Both the position numbers and the translations under genes were made by a program. The notes under the pieces were generated by a model, which made no database searches, had not been told where the DNA came from, and saw only the letters and a program-made list of their open reading frames with translations. From NCBI RefSeq assembly GCF_900142135.1, contig NZ_FQZU01000018.1, forward strand, positions 53,676 to 117,675: DNA of 64,000 nt, written 5' to 3'. The stretch is from Desulfatibacillum alkenivorans DSM 16219. GTDB lineage: Bacteria > Desulfobacterota > Desulfobacteria > Desulfobacterales > Desulfatibacillaceae. Shown here in pieces: positions 1 through 8,197 of this stretch; position 1 is the first letter of the stretch, and the number at the start of each line of letters is the position of its first letter.

Positions 1-1875
1 TTTGATATGATTCCCGCCGGGATCTATGAAATCGACTTCAGAACAGGCGGAATCTCCAATGTGAATGACGTCATGTGCGCCTATTCAGGATATACCAGGG
101 AGGAGTTTTTAAACCTTAAACCATGGGACTTGCTGACTCCTGAAAGCAGGGAACTGTATGAGCAAAGAATGGAGGATTTTTTATCCGGAAAAGAGATTTC
201 CGCCGAAGTGCACTATACCATCCGCACGCGAAGCGGCGAGGAATTACGATGCCTGTTGAACAACCGCTTCGTTTATAAAGACGGCCAGCCTGTGGGAGCC
301 GTGGTCATTGTCAGGGACGTAACGACCGAGTGGCGGGCGCAGGAAACCTTGCGATCTCAAGCAATGGCTTTGGAGCAGAGTTTTGATGGAATCGGCATCT
401 TTACTTTGGAGGGCGAGGTCATTTTCGTCAATCAGGCCTGGGCGGACATGCACGGTTATGAAACCGCTCAGGAACTGACCGGCAAAAATCTCCGAACATT
501 TCATTCGCCCGATCAGTATGAATCGCAGATCCGGTTTAATCTGACGGACCCTGTATACGACGGCGCCAATGACGCCCAGGTGACTCATCTTAAAAAGGAC
601 GGCGCTGAGTTTCCCACCCGCATGAGCACCTCTATTATTAAGGACGACTCCGGCAAGCATGTGGCCCTGTTGGCCATCGCCAAGGATATTACCCATTCTC
701 TGCGAATGGAGGAACGGCTTCGCCATGCGCAAAAGATGGAGGCCATAGGGGTTCTTGCAGGTGGGATAGCACATGATTTCAATAATATACTTCATCCATT
801 GATGGGGTATGCGGAGTTGGCTTTGGAAGACATCCCTTCCGGAAATCCGGCAAGCGAATGCGTCCGGGAGATCGTCCGCGCCACAGGGCGGGCCAAAAGC
901 CTGGTCTCTCAGATTCTCAGCTTCAGCCGATTCGAAAAGGAGGAGCAAAAGCCCATTAATCTGAGCAACGTCGTCAAAGAAGTCCTGGCTCTGATTCGCG
1001 CAAGCCTTCCGGCGGCCATCCGGATTCAGGAGGAATTTGAGTCGGCGCCCTTTCTGATAATGGGCAATCCGACCCAGGTTCATCAAGTGGTGATGAACTT
1101 GTGCACCAACGCTTATCAGGCCATGAAGGAAAGCGGGGGCTTGCTCAAGGTTTCCCTGAAAATGGAATCCCGCGTTCCCGGCGACATGGCTTCTTTACCC
1201 TCCGTTACACTAAGAGAGTACGCCAAACTGGAGATCCAGGATACCGGAGGCGGCATGGAGCCTCATGTGGCGTCCAGGATTTTTGAGCCTTATTTCACCA
1301 CAAAGCCCAAGGGGAAAGGAACCGGCTTGGGCTTGGCCATGGTGCACACCATCATGACTCAGCATAAGGGAGAGGTTTGTGTGGATACCCTTCCCGGATA
1401 CGGCAGCACTTTCACCCTGTATTTTCCCGTATTGCACATGGAGGGCCTTTCCGAAGGGCCACGGGAAACAGTCCAGGCGCAGGGAGGCGAGGAAAAAATC
1501 CTGCTGGTTGACGACGAAGATTCCATAACCATGCTGCTGGAAAGGGCCCTGGGACGCCTGGGATACCGGATTGACGCCTACACCAGCAGCGCCGCCGCTC
1601 TTGAATCATTTTCCGCCGATCCCGATGGATTCGACCTGGCTATTTTGGACGTTTCCATGCCGGAAATGACCGGGGACGCCTTGCTGAAAAAAATCAAGGA
1701 AATCAGACCGGATTTTCCGTGCATCCTGTTCACCGGCAACGACCATTTTATGAGCAAGGACCGTGCGTTGGAATTGGGAGCGTGCCAACTCCTTGCCAAG
1801 CCCCTGCGCACCCAAGCCATGGCCGCCGCCATTCGCCAGGCCTTGGACAGCGGAGATGCGCAACCTTCTGAATAA
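1..1875 (+). CDS. PAS-domain hybrid histidine kinase (5' end outside window)
   Basis: The reading frame is open from the first base, so the true start lies upstream and this is a 3' portion of about 624 residues. Two PAS domains (about 1-105 and 115-230) precede a DHp helix with the phosphoacceptor His near residue 256 in GGIAHDFNNIL. A HATPase domain follows, with an N box (NLCTNAYQAM), a DTGGGM box and GKGTGLGL. A C-terminal receiver domain (about 497-615) carries the acidic DDED start, the acceptor Asp near 548 in LAILDVSMPE and a late Lys in AKPL. No transmembrane segment is visible in this part. The PAS domains probably sense a cytoplasmic ligand or redox state and the receiver relays phosphate onward. 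No output partner is adjacent: the next gene is convergent, 16 bases away. The type is certain; signal and target are unknown. Confidence 0.93.
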   Translation, partial: FDMIPAGIYEIDFRTGGISNVNDVMCAYSGYTREEFLNLKPWDLLTPESRELYEQRMEDFLSGKEISAEVHYTIRTRSGEELRCLLNNRFVYKDGQPVGAVVIVRDVTTEWRAQETLRSQAMALEQSFDGIGIFTLEGEVIFVNQAWADMHGYETAQELTGKNLRTFHSPDQYESQIRFNLTDPVYDGANDAQVTHLKKDGAEFPTRMSTSIIKDDSGKHVALLAIAKDITHSLRMEERLRHAQKMEAIGVLAGGIAHDFNNILHPLMGYAELALEDIPSGNPASECVREIVRATGRAKSLVSQILSFSRFEKEEQKPINLSNVVKEVLALIRASLPAAIRIQEEFESAPFLIMGNPTQVHQVVMNLCTNAYQAMKESGGLLKVSLKMESRVPGDMASLPSVTLREYAKLEIQDTGGGMEPHVASRIFEPYFTTKPKGKGTGLGLAMVHTIMTQHKGEVCVDTLPGYGSTFTLYFPVLHMEGLSEGPRETVQAQGGEEKILLVDDEDSITMLLERALGRLGYRIDAYTSSAAALESFSADPDGFDLAILDVSMPEMTGDALLKKIKEIRPDFPCILFTGNDHFMSKDRALELGACQLLAKPLRTQAMAAAIRQALDSGDAQPSE

Positions 1876-1891
1876 CCCATAGTTTTCCTTC

Positions 1892-3124
1892 TTAAATCAA
1901 TGACCTCTTATTGTTAACCTCCGGATCGTAGCAGTCCACGGGCAGGCGGCCGGCCCGGGCGATGCAGGCGTTGCAGAAGGAGCATTTGGGGCCGCTCCCG
2001 CCGTTCAATACATTCCTGAACAAATACGGGTCCGCAATCATGGCGCGGCCTACGGACACGGCGTCGCAGGCGCCGCCGTCAATGGCCTGTTCCATATGCT
2101 CCCGGGTTAAAAAGCCTCCCACGCAGATGACCGGAATGCGCAACTTTTTCTTGAACTCCCGGGCGTAATGCAGGTTGAATCCTTCCTGGGCGGGCCATAT
2201 CCGGTCGAAGATAAAGGCCAGGGGATGGCGAAACCAAGTCACGCCAAAACGCCGGAACCAGGGCAGTTGATCTCCTATCCCTTCCTCCATCAATCCTTTG
2301 AAGAAAGGCCCGAAATTCCCCCGGATCATGGGAAATCCGGATTCATAATGCCCCACGGTGACCTCCACGGCGTCCAATCCCTCATCTTGCAGGATGCGGG
2401 CGACTTCCGTCAGTTGAGCCGTGGAAAGGCCTTGCCGGCCTGGGAGGTAGTCGGCTCCGTTGATTTTCATGATGACGGTCAGGTTGGTGCGCTCCCGGAT
2501 TCCCCAGTAGATTTCCAAAAGCAGGCGCATGCGTTTGACAAAACTGCCCCCGTATTGGTCGTCCCGGCGATTGGTATAAGGCGTGAGAAACTGATTGATA
2601 AGATAACCGTGGCCTGCATGTATCTGCACGCCGTCAAATCCGGCCTGCTCGCAGATTTCGGCGGAGTGCACGTAGGCTTCCACCGCCTGTTTGATTTCCT
2701 GCCGGGTGAGGGGTCTTGGTTTGACGCCCATGACCTTTTCCCCCACGCCGGAGGCGGAGACGGCCGAGTCCAGGCCCATGGCTTTGGCCATAACCTGCCT
2801 GCCGCAATGATTGATCTGCCCGAACAGCAGGCCGCCCTGGCTGTGGACAAGCTCCGCCCATTGGCTCAGGCCTTCAATCTTATCCACATGATCGGCGCCG
2901 CACATGCGGTAGGTGGATTTGCCTTCCTCGGTCACGTACAGATTGCCGGTGATGATGAGGGGCGTGCCGGCTTGGGCGATGGGCTTGTAAAAGCCCAGCA
3001 GTTCGTCGGAGACGAATCCGTCCTCGGTGGCGCGGGTTTCGGACGTGGCCGTCTTGAATACCCGGCCGTTCGCAGTCAGTTTTCCAATTATTAAAGGTTG
3101 AGCCAGGATGGAGGATGATTGCAT
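1892..3124 (-). CDS. NADH:flavin oxidoreductase, Old Yellow Enzyme family
   Basis: A FMN-dependent ene-reductase-type TIM barrel of about 410 residues. Family hallmarks are the HAGHGYLINQFL stretch, TPYTNRRDDQYGGS, and a C-terminal CVGGF/SVGRAMIADP phosphate-binding region. Near the C-terminus Cys-rich KCSFCNACI resembles the start of the Fe-S-cluster Cys motif of 2,4-dienoyl-CoA reductases, but the long C-terminal FAD/NADH domain of those enzymes is absent. The start at 3124 is preferred over an upstream start at 3169 because an SD-like GGAAAGGA precedes it. It begins inside the last codons of the LuxC-like gene, so the two are probably translationally coupled. The context suggests reduction of an unsaturated acyl or aldehyde intermediate, which is inference. 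Family assignment is strong; substrate is unknown. Confidence 0.88.
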   Translation of the reverse strand: MQSSSILAQPLIIGKLTANGRVFKTATSETRATEDGFVSDELLGFYKPIAQAGTPLIITGNLYVTEEGKSTYRMCGADHVDKIEGLSQWAELVHSQGGLLFGQINHCGRQVMAKAMGLDSAVSASGVGEKVMGVKPRPLTRQEIKQAVEAYVHSAEICEQAGFDGVQIHAGHGYLINQFLTPYTNRRDDQYGGSFVKRMRLLLEIYWGIRERTNLTVIMKINGADYLPGRQGLSTAQLTEVARILQDEGLDAVEVTVGHYESGFPMIRGNFGPFFKGLMEEGIGDQLPWFRRFGVTWFRHPLAFIFDRIWPAQEGFNLHYAREFKKKLRIPVICVGGFLTREHMEQAIDGGACDAVSVGRAMIADPYLFRNVLNGGSGPKCSFCNACIARAGRLPVDCYDPEVNNKRSLI

Positions 3125-3146
3125 GGTTGGAGTCCTTTCCGGCGGT

Positions 3147-4817
3147 TCAGCCGTTTTTCCAGTCCACAAGTTCGCTTAATGCCATCATGCCGTCGTGGCT
3201 CATACCCGGAAACATGGTCCCGCTATGGCCCAGATCCACAATGTTGCTGACTCCCCGGGCGGCGATTTCGTCCCGCAGCCGCTCCTTTACGGAAAGGGGC
3301 GACATGCTGACGGTGGAAACGCCGGAATGCAAATAGGGCAGGGCGCTTTCCAGTCTATCCAGCCTTCGGACAATGATCATGCGCTGCATGGTGACGGCGG
3401 ACAAGGGAATTTCCCTGTCCACCAAAACGACCCCGGAGCAAAAGCGGCCCTCCTCGCTGTTGACGAACCAGTCTCCGTCGATAAGCACGCCGCGCATGAC
3501 CCGTTTGATCTCTCCGACGAAAAACGGGTCCACATAATTGGGAGACGCCCGGTCAAAGGCGGCCAGCGCCCTTTGCAGGGCCTGGGCGTAGGATTTGGCC
3601 TGATCTTCCTCGGCTTCTATGTAATGAATCTGGGAGGCGATGCAGGCTTTTTGATTGGCGACCAGGGAATCCGCGGCGGCCGCGGCCGCCAGGTCTTCCA
3701 GGCTTTCAGCAAAGGCTTCCCGGCCGATCATGGAGACGCCATAGCGGGGGTTGAAGGTGAGCACCTTGGTGAATAAGGCCCGCTTTTTGACCGATTCCAC
3801 GGCGTCAGGCGCTCCCCACACCACAATCCTGTCAAACGCGTTGGGCGCAAAAAAGGCGTCTTCCACGGCGGCCTCTCCTCCCGGCCAGTAGACGATGGAC
3901 AAATGCCTAGTTACGGGATGATCCGGGGCCGCCGCCAGAAGCCCCAGAGACAATAATGCGCCGGGCAGGGTCGCCCCGCAAGGGGATTTGATCACCGCCG
4001 CCGATTTGGTGAGGATAGCCCGCAAAGCCGAAATAAAGGGGATCTGGGGCGCATTGCCGGCCGTGATATGCAGTTGCCGGGTTGGCATGGCCCGCATGGA
4101 CGGCTTGCGCTTCTCCCAGGCAGGGGCCTTTGCCCCCAGGGCCTGGGCTGCAATCAAATGCACGGGCGCAGGCAGGGGCGCGGCGCCGGGCAATTCCACC
4201 CAGCCGTCCAAAAAGCGTGAACCCGCCTGTCCCCATACGCCAAGGTCCTTATCCACCATGACTTTCGCGGAATGAGGATCGATCAGCATGCCCAGGGCGT
4301 CGAAGCCCAGGTTATGCCATTGGTCAGGAAGTTGGGCCGTGTGGATCGTGAGGTCCCGGAGGGAGTTCAGGAGTGCTTGTTCCTGGACGAACACGGCGCC
4401 AAGGCTTTTTAAAAGCTCCAGGATCTCCTGAAAGGGCGTGTTGTATAACTCGCAAATGGCGGAAAAGTCGTTTTCCAATACCTCCCCGGGCGAGAAAACA
4501 GGCATGACTGAGTATTGATAGGCGCCGGCCGGGCGCATGGTTTTGCGGTTGATGACAGGTTCCCGCAATACCTGAACCTTTTCCAGACGCACATGACTGG
4601 GAAACGCTCCCGCCGGAGCAACTCTTTCCGCCGCGTCAAAGGCCTGGAGTATGTCGTCAAAATTTACCCGTGAGGGCGCGCGAAGGCTCCCCTTTATTAA
4701 AAAGGGGAGCCGCATGACGTTGTTTTCGCCGGAATGCAAAAGGTCATATTTGGTGCAAAGATCCTGCATGTTCGAATCGATAAGGCGCCAGCCTTCTTCC
4801 CTTAAGTCGTCTTTCAT
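3147..4817 (-). CDS. LuxC-like long-chain acyl-CoA reductase
   Basis: About 556 residues, with the aldehyde-dehydrogenase fold of the LuxC family, which reduces acyl-CoA or enzyme-bound acyl groups to fatty aldehyde with NADPH. The catalytic Cys is visible near residue 392 in NQKACIASQ, preceded by a nucleotide-binding region (IVYWPGGEAAVEDAFF, RIVVWGAPDAVESVKK). ATG 4817 is chosen because GGAGGGG lies just upstream; a GTG at 4829 is an alternative. Bacterial LuxC proteins of luminous bacteria are about 480 residues, so this one is longer at the N-terminus. It is 21 bases after the LuxE-like gene and overlaps the OYE gene, so the three form one operon. No luciferase (luxAB) genes are in the window. 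The product is probably a fatty aldehyde for a non-luminescent purpose. Confidence 0.85.
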   Translation of the reverse strand: MKDDLREEGWRLIDSNMQDLCTKYDLLHSGENNVMRLPFLIKGSLRAPSRVNFDDILQAFDAAERVAPAGAFPSHVRLEKVQVLREPVINRKTMRPAGAYQYSVMPVFSPGEVLENDFSAICELYNTPFQEILELLKSLGAVFVQEQALLNSLRDLTIHTAQLPDQWHNLGFDALGMLIDPHSAKVMVDKDLGVWGQAGSRFLDGWVELPGAAPLPAPVHLIAAQALGAKAPAWEKRKPSMRAMPTRQLHITAGNAPQIPFISALRAILTKSAAVIKSPCGATLPGALLSLGLLAAAPDHPVTRHLSIVYWPGGEAAVEDAFFAPNAFDRIVVWGAPDAVESVKKRALFTKVLTFNPRYGVSMIGREAFAESLEDLAAAAAADSLVANQKACIASQIHYIEAEEDQAKSYAQALQRALAAFDRASPNYVDPFFVGEIKRVMRGVLIDGDWFVNSEEGRFCSGVVLVDREIPLSAVTMQRMIIVRRLDRLESALPYLHSGVSTVSMSPLSVKERLRDEIAARGVSNIVDLGHSGTMFPGMSHDGMMALSELVDWKNG

Positions 4818-4838
4818 GATCCCCTCCACGGTCGTTCA

Positions 4839-6266
4839 TCAGGCGTTGATTTTGGCCATAATGCCCCCGCATCCTTTGATCTCCCGTCCCGGGCTTCTGG
4901 CAATGGAAATGATGGCCGGTCCGCTCCGGCCGCACGGGCACCCCTCATTTACGCGCCGTACATGGTCCCCGGTAATCAAAAAGCCGGGATAGCTTTCGGC
5001 GAAGGGGTCGATAATTCCCAAAGTCCCTGTCACATCGTCTCCGTCCATAGGCCTAAGCTCAGGATCCAGGATGACGGTTTCAAAATGGGGCGGTACGTGG
5101 TATCGCCCCTCCGGGCAACGCAGCATAAGCCCCTGGATTTCCGTCATGGAATACCCTTCGGCGATGAAATTGCGCTCTATGCCCAGGCTTTCGCCGATGA
5201 GTCCTACCAATTCCTCTTCGGGAATACGATTGCCGTCAAAGGATTTCCAGCCTCCCCCGAAAAATACGGCGCTGCCCTTTTTTAGTCGTAAATTCAGCTT
5301 ATGGGCCTTGACCTCCTGACAAATTTCCAGCAATAAATAGGGAGTTCCAAAAATAATGGCCTTCCGCCCCCGTTTGGAGGATTTTTCCAAGGCGCTCAGC
5401 ATGCGATGATAATTGGCTTTTTTGTCGTGGACCGTGGTGTTTAAAAAGGCGTCGATGACCGCCTGCTCCTCCGGAGCGGCCGCCCCCCGGATGACGCCCC
5501 GGACAGCCATGGGAGATAAGGGCGCATCATAAAGAAAAAAGGCGTTGCGGCAATACTTGGCCAGTTCCTGGCCCACAAGCTGAATGCCCTGGGCGCCGCC
5601 TGAAAAATTGCAGAAGTATCCGTCGAAATCCCTAAAAATTAAGCGGCCGTAACGATCGGCCAGGCTCAGCAGGGAGTCTGGTTCGATATTTTGGCAGAGC
5701 AGCTTCAAAGCCAGTTTTTTCCAGGAGGGAATCACCCCCTGATCCGCGGCCGCCATAGGCGTATACAGCAGCGAATTTTTTAAAAAATGCCGCCAGGTGC
5801 TTTCATCCCTGGGGACGAAAGACATATTCCCGGACGTGCCCGAGGAAAAAACCAGATGGATTCCTTCTTTTTCCAGAAGATCCAGCCACTGGTCCATGTT
5901 CCGGGCCTCTCCTGAAGCCTTAGAGGGCCGGACGTCGCCCACCCTGGCGAGCCAACGATTCATGCCCCGGAAGTCCCTGTCGTCCAAGAAGCCCTGGGGA
6001 TAGGATTTGAAGATGTCGTCGGGAATCATGCAGTGTTCGATGATTTGGTCCAGGCCGGGATTGTCGCCGTTCATGCCGGCCATACTGCAGACCTTGGCGA
6101 AATAGGGGATGTTGCGCCGATACCTGAGATAATTGGCCGACGCCGCCTGCTCCCTGAGTTTTAGGGCTTTGTCCTGGTCGCAGGTTTTGGTTGCCGCCCA
6201 TTGGACCATGATTTTTTTCAGGCCGTCCTGGGCTTGCTTAAGGGCTTGATCCGGATGTGCAGTCAT
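4839..6266 (-). CDS. LuxE-like acyl-protein synthetase
   Basis: About 475 residues of the LuxE/PaaK-like adenylate-forming group. In luminous bacteria LuxE activates fatty acids as acyl-AMP and passes the acyl group through a near-C-terminal Cys to LuxC. Visible elements are the P-loop-like SSGTSGNMSFVPRDE, the GYSMTEIQGL adenylation motif, LITGDHVRR and a CPCGRSGP motif as in phenylacetate-CoA ligases. A Cys nine residues from the C-terminus (KGCGG) sits where the acyl-accepting Cys of LuxE is expected; this is an inference. ATG 6266 is preferred because CCAGGAGA lies upstream, rather than a start at 6332 inside the operator. It is the first gene of the LuxE-LuxC-OYE operon, and its promoter carries two operator-like repeats. 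Confidence 0.83.
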   Translation of the reverse strand: MTAHPDQALKQAQDGLKKIMVQWAATKTCDQDKALKLREQAASANYLRYRRNIPYFAKVCSMAGMNGDNPGLDQIIEHCMIPDDIFKSYPQGFLDDRDFRGMNRWLARVGDVRPSKASGEARNMDQWLDLLEKEGIHLVFSSGTSGNMSFVPRDESTWRHFLKNSLLYTPMAAADQGVIPSWKKLALKLLCQNIEPDSLLSLADRYGRLIFRDFDGYFCNFSGGAQGIQLVGQELAKYCRNAFFLYDAPLSPMAVRGVIRGAAAPEEQAVIDAFLNTTVHDKKANYHRMLSALEKSSKRGRKAIIFGTPYLLLEICQEVKAHKLNLRLKKGSAVFFGGGWKSFDGNRIPEEELVGLIGESLGIERNFIAEGYSMTEIQGLMLRCPEGRYHVPPHFETVILDPELRPMDGDDVTGTLGIIDPFAESYPGFLITGDHVRRVNEGCPCGRSGPAIISIARSPGREIKGCGGIMAKINA

Positions 6267-6306
6267 AGGCGGTCTCCTGGGGCGGGAAAAAGGGTTGAAA
6301 TTCTTT

Positions 6307-6340
6307 TGAACATGGTCCATGATAATGAACATGGTTCATG
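6307..6340. promoter_or_regulatory. Tandem operator-like repeats in the LuxE / Fe-S divergent region
   Basis: Two near-identical 15-base units (TGAACATGGTCCATG at 6307 and TGAACATGGTTCATG at 6326) are spaced 19 bases apart. The second contains a perfect TGAAC/GTTCA inverted repeat around ATG; the first has one arm mismatch. Such palindromes fit TetR-type dimers, and a TetR gene lies in the divergent operon at 7542. The units overlap the spacer and start region of the minus-strand promoter. Confidence 0.62.
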
Positions 6341-6347
6341 CTGTCAA
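6319..6347 (-). promoter_or_regulatory. Sigma70-type promoter for the LuxE-LuxC-OYE operon
   Basis: Read on the minus strand, a perfect -35 TTGACA (6342-6347) is separated by 17 bases from TATCAT (6319-6324), one mismatch from the consensus -10. The start point would be near 6312, about 45 bases before the LuxE ATG at 6266. One operator copy lies inside the spacer and the other covers the start point, the arrangement expected for repression. Confidence 0.65.
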
Positions 6348-6425
6348 CGAAATTGTGCGTGATTTCCAATACCGAGCTGTTTTTTTCAATCATCCAACAG
6401 CCCACAGCAGGCGCTAAGGGGGAGT

Positions 6426-7499
6426 ATGAAAGAGGACGTGTACACCAGGCTGGGAGAAAGGCTGAATAAAAATCCTACAAGAATGCCTCTGGTTCCGGAG
6501 GTTTTGGAGTTTCTTCAATCGATTTTCAGTGAGGAGGAGGCCCAGGTGGGCGCCGATTTTCCGTTGGGCTCCCATCCGGTGGAGGTTTTGGCGGAAGCTA
6601 TGGCGCGCGACCCCGGGGAGTTGCAGGACATGCTGGAATCCATGGCGGATAAGGGCCTGGTTTTTTCCAAGGACAGGGATTCTGGCGTGCGGGAGTATTC
6701 TTTGCCTCCCTTTATGCCCGGCTTGATTGAGCTGCAACTCATGCGCGGCAGGGAGGATTATTTCGAGATTCGCCAGGCCAAAATGATTAAGAAGATGCTG
6801 GACGGGGTGGAGGAAGCGGTCAAGGGGCTTTTCATGATGCCGGAAAAGGCCCGCCGTGTGATCAAGCCGGCCTTGCGCACCTTGACCGTTGAGCAGGAGT
6901 TGCCTTTGGAGTCCGGGGTTCAACCTTACGAACGGGTGGCCGAGGTTATCAAGGCCGAAAGCTCGTTCGCCGCCGCGGTCTGTCATTGCCGGCAGCAGGC
7001 CAAGTTGACGGGGGATCCCTGCAAGGTGAAGGACGCGCCTTCCCACACCTGTTTATACTTCGGAAGCGCGGCGGATTATGTGGTGGATCGCGGATTCGCC
7101 TCCAGGGCCACCCGGGAGGAGTGCATGGAAATCCTGGAAGCCAGCGAAAAAGCCGGGCTGGTGCATAATGTGAGCAATTTTGACGGCGATAACATCGTGC
7201 TTTGCAATTGCTGCGGATGCTGCTGCGACTTCATGATCAAGATGAAAAAATACCGGGGCGTACGCATGGTGTATCCTTCCAATTTCGCCGCCAGAATAGA
7301 CGATGATCTTTGCATTGGATGCGGCGAATGCCTGGATCGGTGCCAGGTGGCGGCCATCTCCCTGGACGGGGACGCCGCCGTAATCGCCGGGGAATATTGC
7401 ATTGGATGCGGCAACTGCGCTACGGTGTGCCCCAGAAAGCCATTAGCATGGTTCGGTGTGCGGAAAAAGCGCCTCCGCCCCGGCCGGATTTCATCGTAG
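6426..7499 (+). CDS. Winged-helix-like protein with two [4Fe-4S] ferredoxin motifs; possible C-terminal frameshift
   Basis: About 357 residues. The N-terminal 130 residues look like a winged-helix region (PVDVLAEAM-type helices followed by SLPPFMPGLIELQ). A Cys-rich middle follows (CHCRQQ, TCLYFG, CNCCGCCCDF), then two ferredoxin motifs near residues 296 (CIGCGECLDRC) and 324 (CIGCGNCATVCP). It is a paralogue of the gene at 9362, with the same architecture. After the last Cys motif the frame reads PRKPLAWFG, whereas the -1 frame from about 7435 reads KAISMVRCAEKAP and ends at 7513, as expected for a ferredoxin tail. A one-base deletion in an A run, or -1 slippage, is likely. The start follows a GGGGGAG SD. 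Function is probably electron transfer or redox sensing. Confidence 0.8.
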   Translation: MKEDVYTRLGERLNKNPTRMPLVPEVLEFLQSIFSEEEAQVGADFPLGSHPVEVLAEAMARDPGELQDMLESMADKGLVFSKDRDSGVREYSLPPFMPGLIELQLMRGREDYFEIRQAKMIKKMLDGVEEAVKGLFMMPEKARRVIKPALRTLTVEQELPLESGVQPYERVAEVIKAESSFAAAVCHCRQQAKLTGDPCKVKDAPSHTCLYFGSAADYVVDRGFASRATREECMEILEASEKAGLVHNVSNFDGDNIVLCNCCGCCCDFMIKMKKYRGVRMVYPSNFAARIDDDLCIGCGECLDRCQVAAISLDGDAAVIAGEYCIGCGNCATVCPRKPLAWFGVRKKRLRPGRISS

Positions 7500-7541
7500 G
7501 GCTTGGGGTTTAGGGTATATTTCAATTTTTGGAGATTTTTT

Positions 7542-8180
7542 GTGACCATCAAACGATTCAGGGAATTGCGTAAATCGCAAAAAGAAGACCGCAGACAAGC
7601 CATTACGGACACGGCGGAGGAAATTCTCACGGCCAAGGGGATCGATGGGGTGGCCATTCGCAGTGTGGCCAAGGCCGCTGGTCTTTCCGTGGGCTCGATC
7701 TACGTGTATTTCAAGAATAAGGAAGAGCTGCTTTTAAGCATTCTTCTCAGGCATCTTGCGGCCTTGGACGCGGCTTTTGAGGAAAGAATCCAGGAGCAGG
7801 ATCCGGTAAAAGCCTTCAAAGCCATGGCTCATGATTACAAGGACTATTATCTGCAATGTGGACGGTACATCAGCGCCATGGGGTATTTTTACGAGCAGGG
7901 CGATAAGACAAAGGATATCAACCCGGATCTGATGGAGGAGCTAAACGCCCTGCTGAACCGGATTCTGGAAAAGATCCATCTTATTCTGGCGCGTCCGGCC
8001 ATGGCGCCCATGCTGAATGGGCTGGAGCCCGCCAGGGGCATACCCATTATTTGGAGCATGATTACCGGCGTGGCGGAGCTGACCCTGGCTTCGGCCCGTA
8101 GCGCCCAGTCGGGCTTTGACTTTGAACAGGTATTGAACGACGCCATCCATGTTTTGACGGGGAGGGGAAACGCCTCCTGA
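7542..8180 (+). CDS. TetR/AcrR family transcriptional repressor
   Basis: About 212 residues. The N-terminal helix-turn-helix is typical of TetR: AITDTAEEILTAKGIDGVAI, then SVAKAAGLSVGSIYVYF and KNKEELL. The remainder is the helical ligand-binding and dimerisation domain. GTG 7542 is preferred over an upstream TTG at 7503 because a GGAG lies 7 bases before it. The gene sits between the first Fe-S protein and the DUF362 protein, and its probable targets are the two palindromic repeats at 6307-6340. FadR/PsrA-type TetR repressors bind fatty acyl-CoA; an acyl ligand is plausible here given the LuxC/LuxE neighbours, but the sequence does not show it. Confidence 0.9.
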   Translation: MTIKRFRELRKSQKEDRRQAITDTAEEILTAKGIDGVAIRSVAKAAGLSVGSIYVYFKNKEELLLSILLRHLAALDAAFEERIQEQDPVKAFKAMAHDYKDYYLQCGRYISAMGYFYEQGDKTKDINPDLMEELNALLNRILEKIHLILARPAMAPMLNGLEPARGIPIIWSMITGVAELTLASARSAQSGFDFEQVLNDAIHVLTGRGNAS

Positions 8181-8197
8181 CAAAGGAGAACAGCTTG

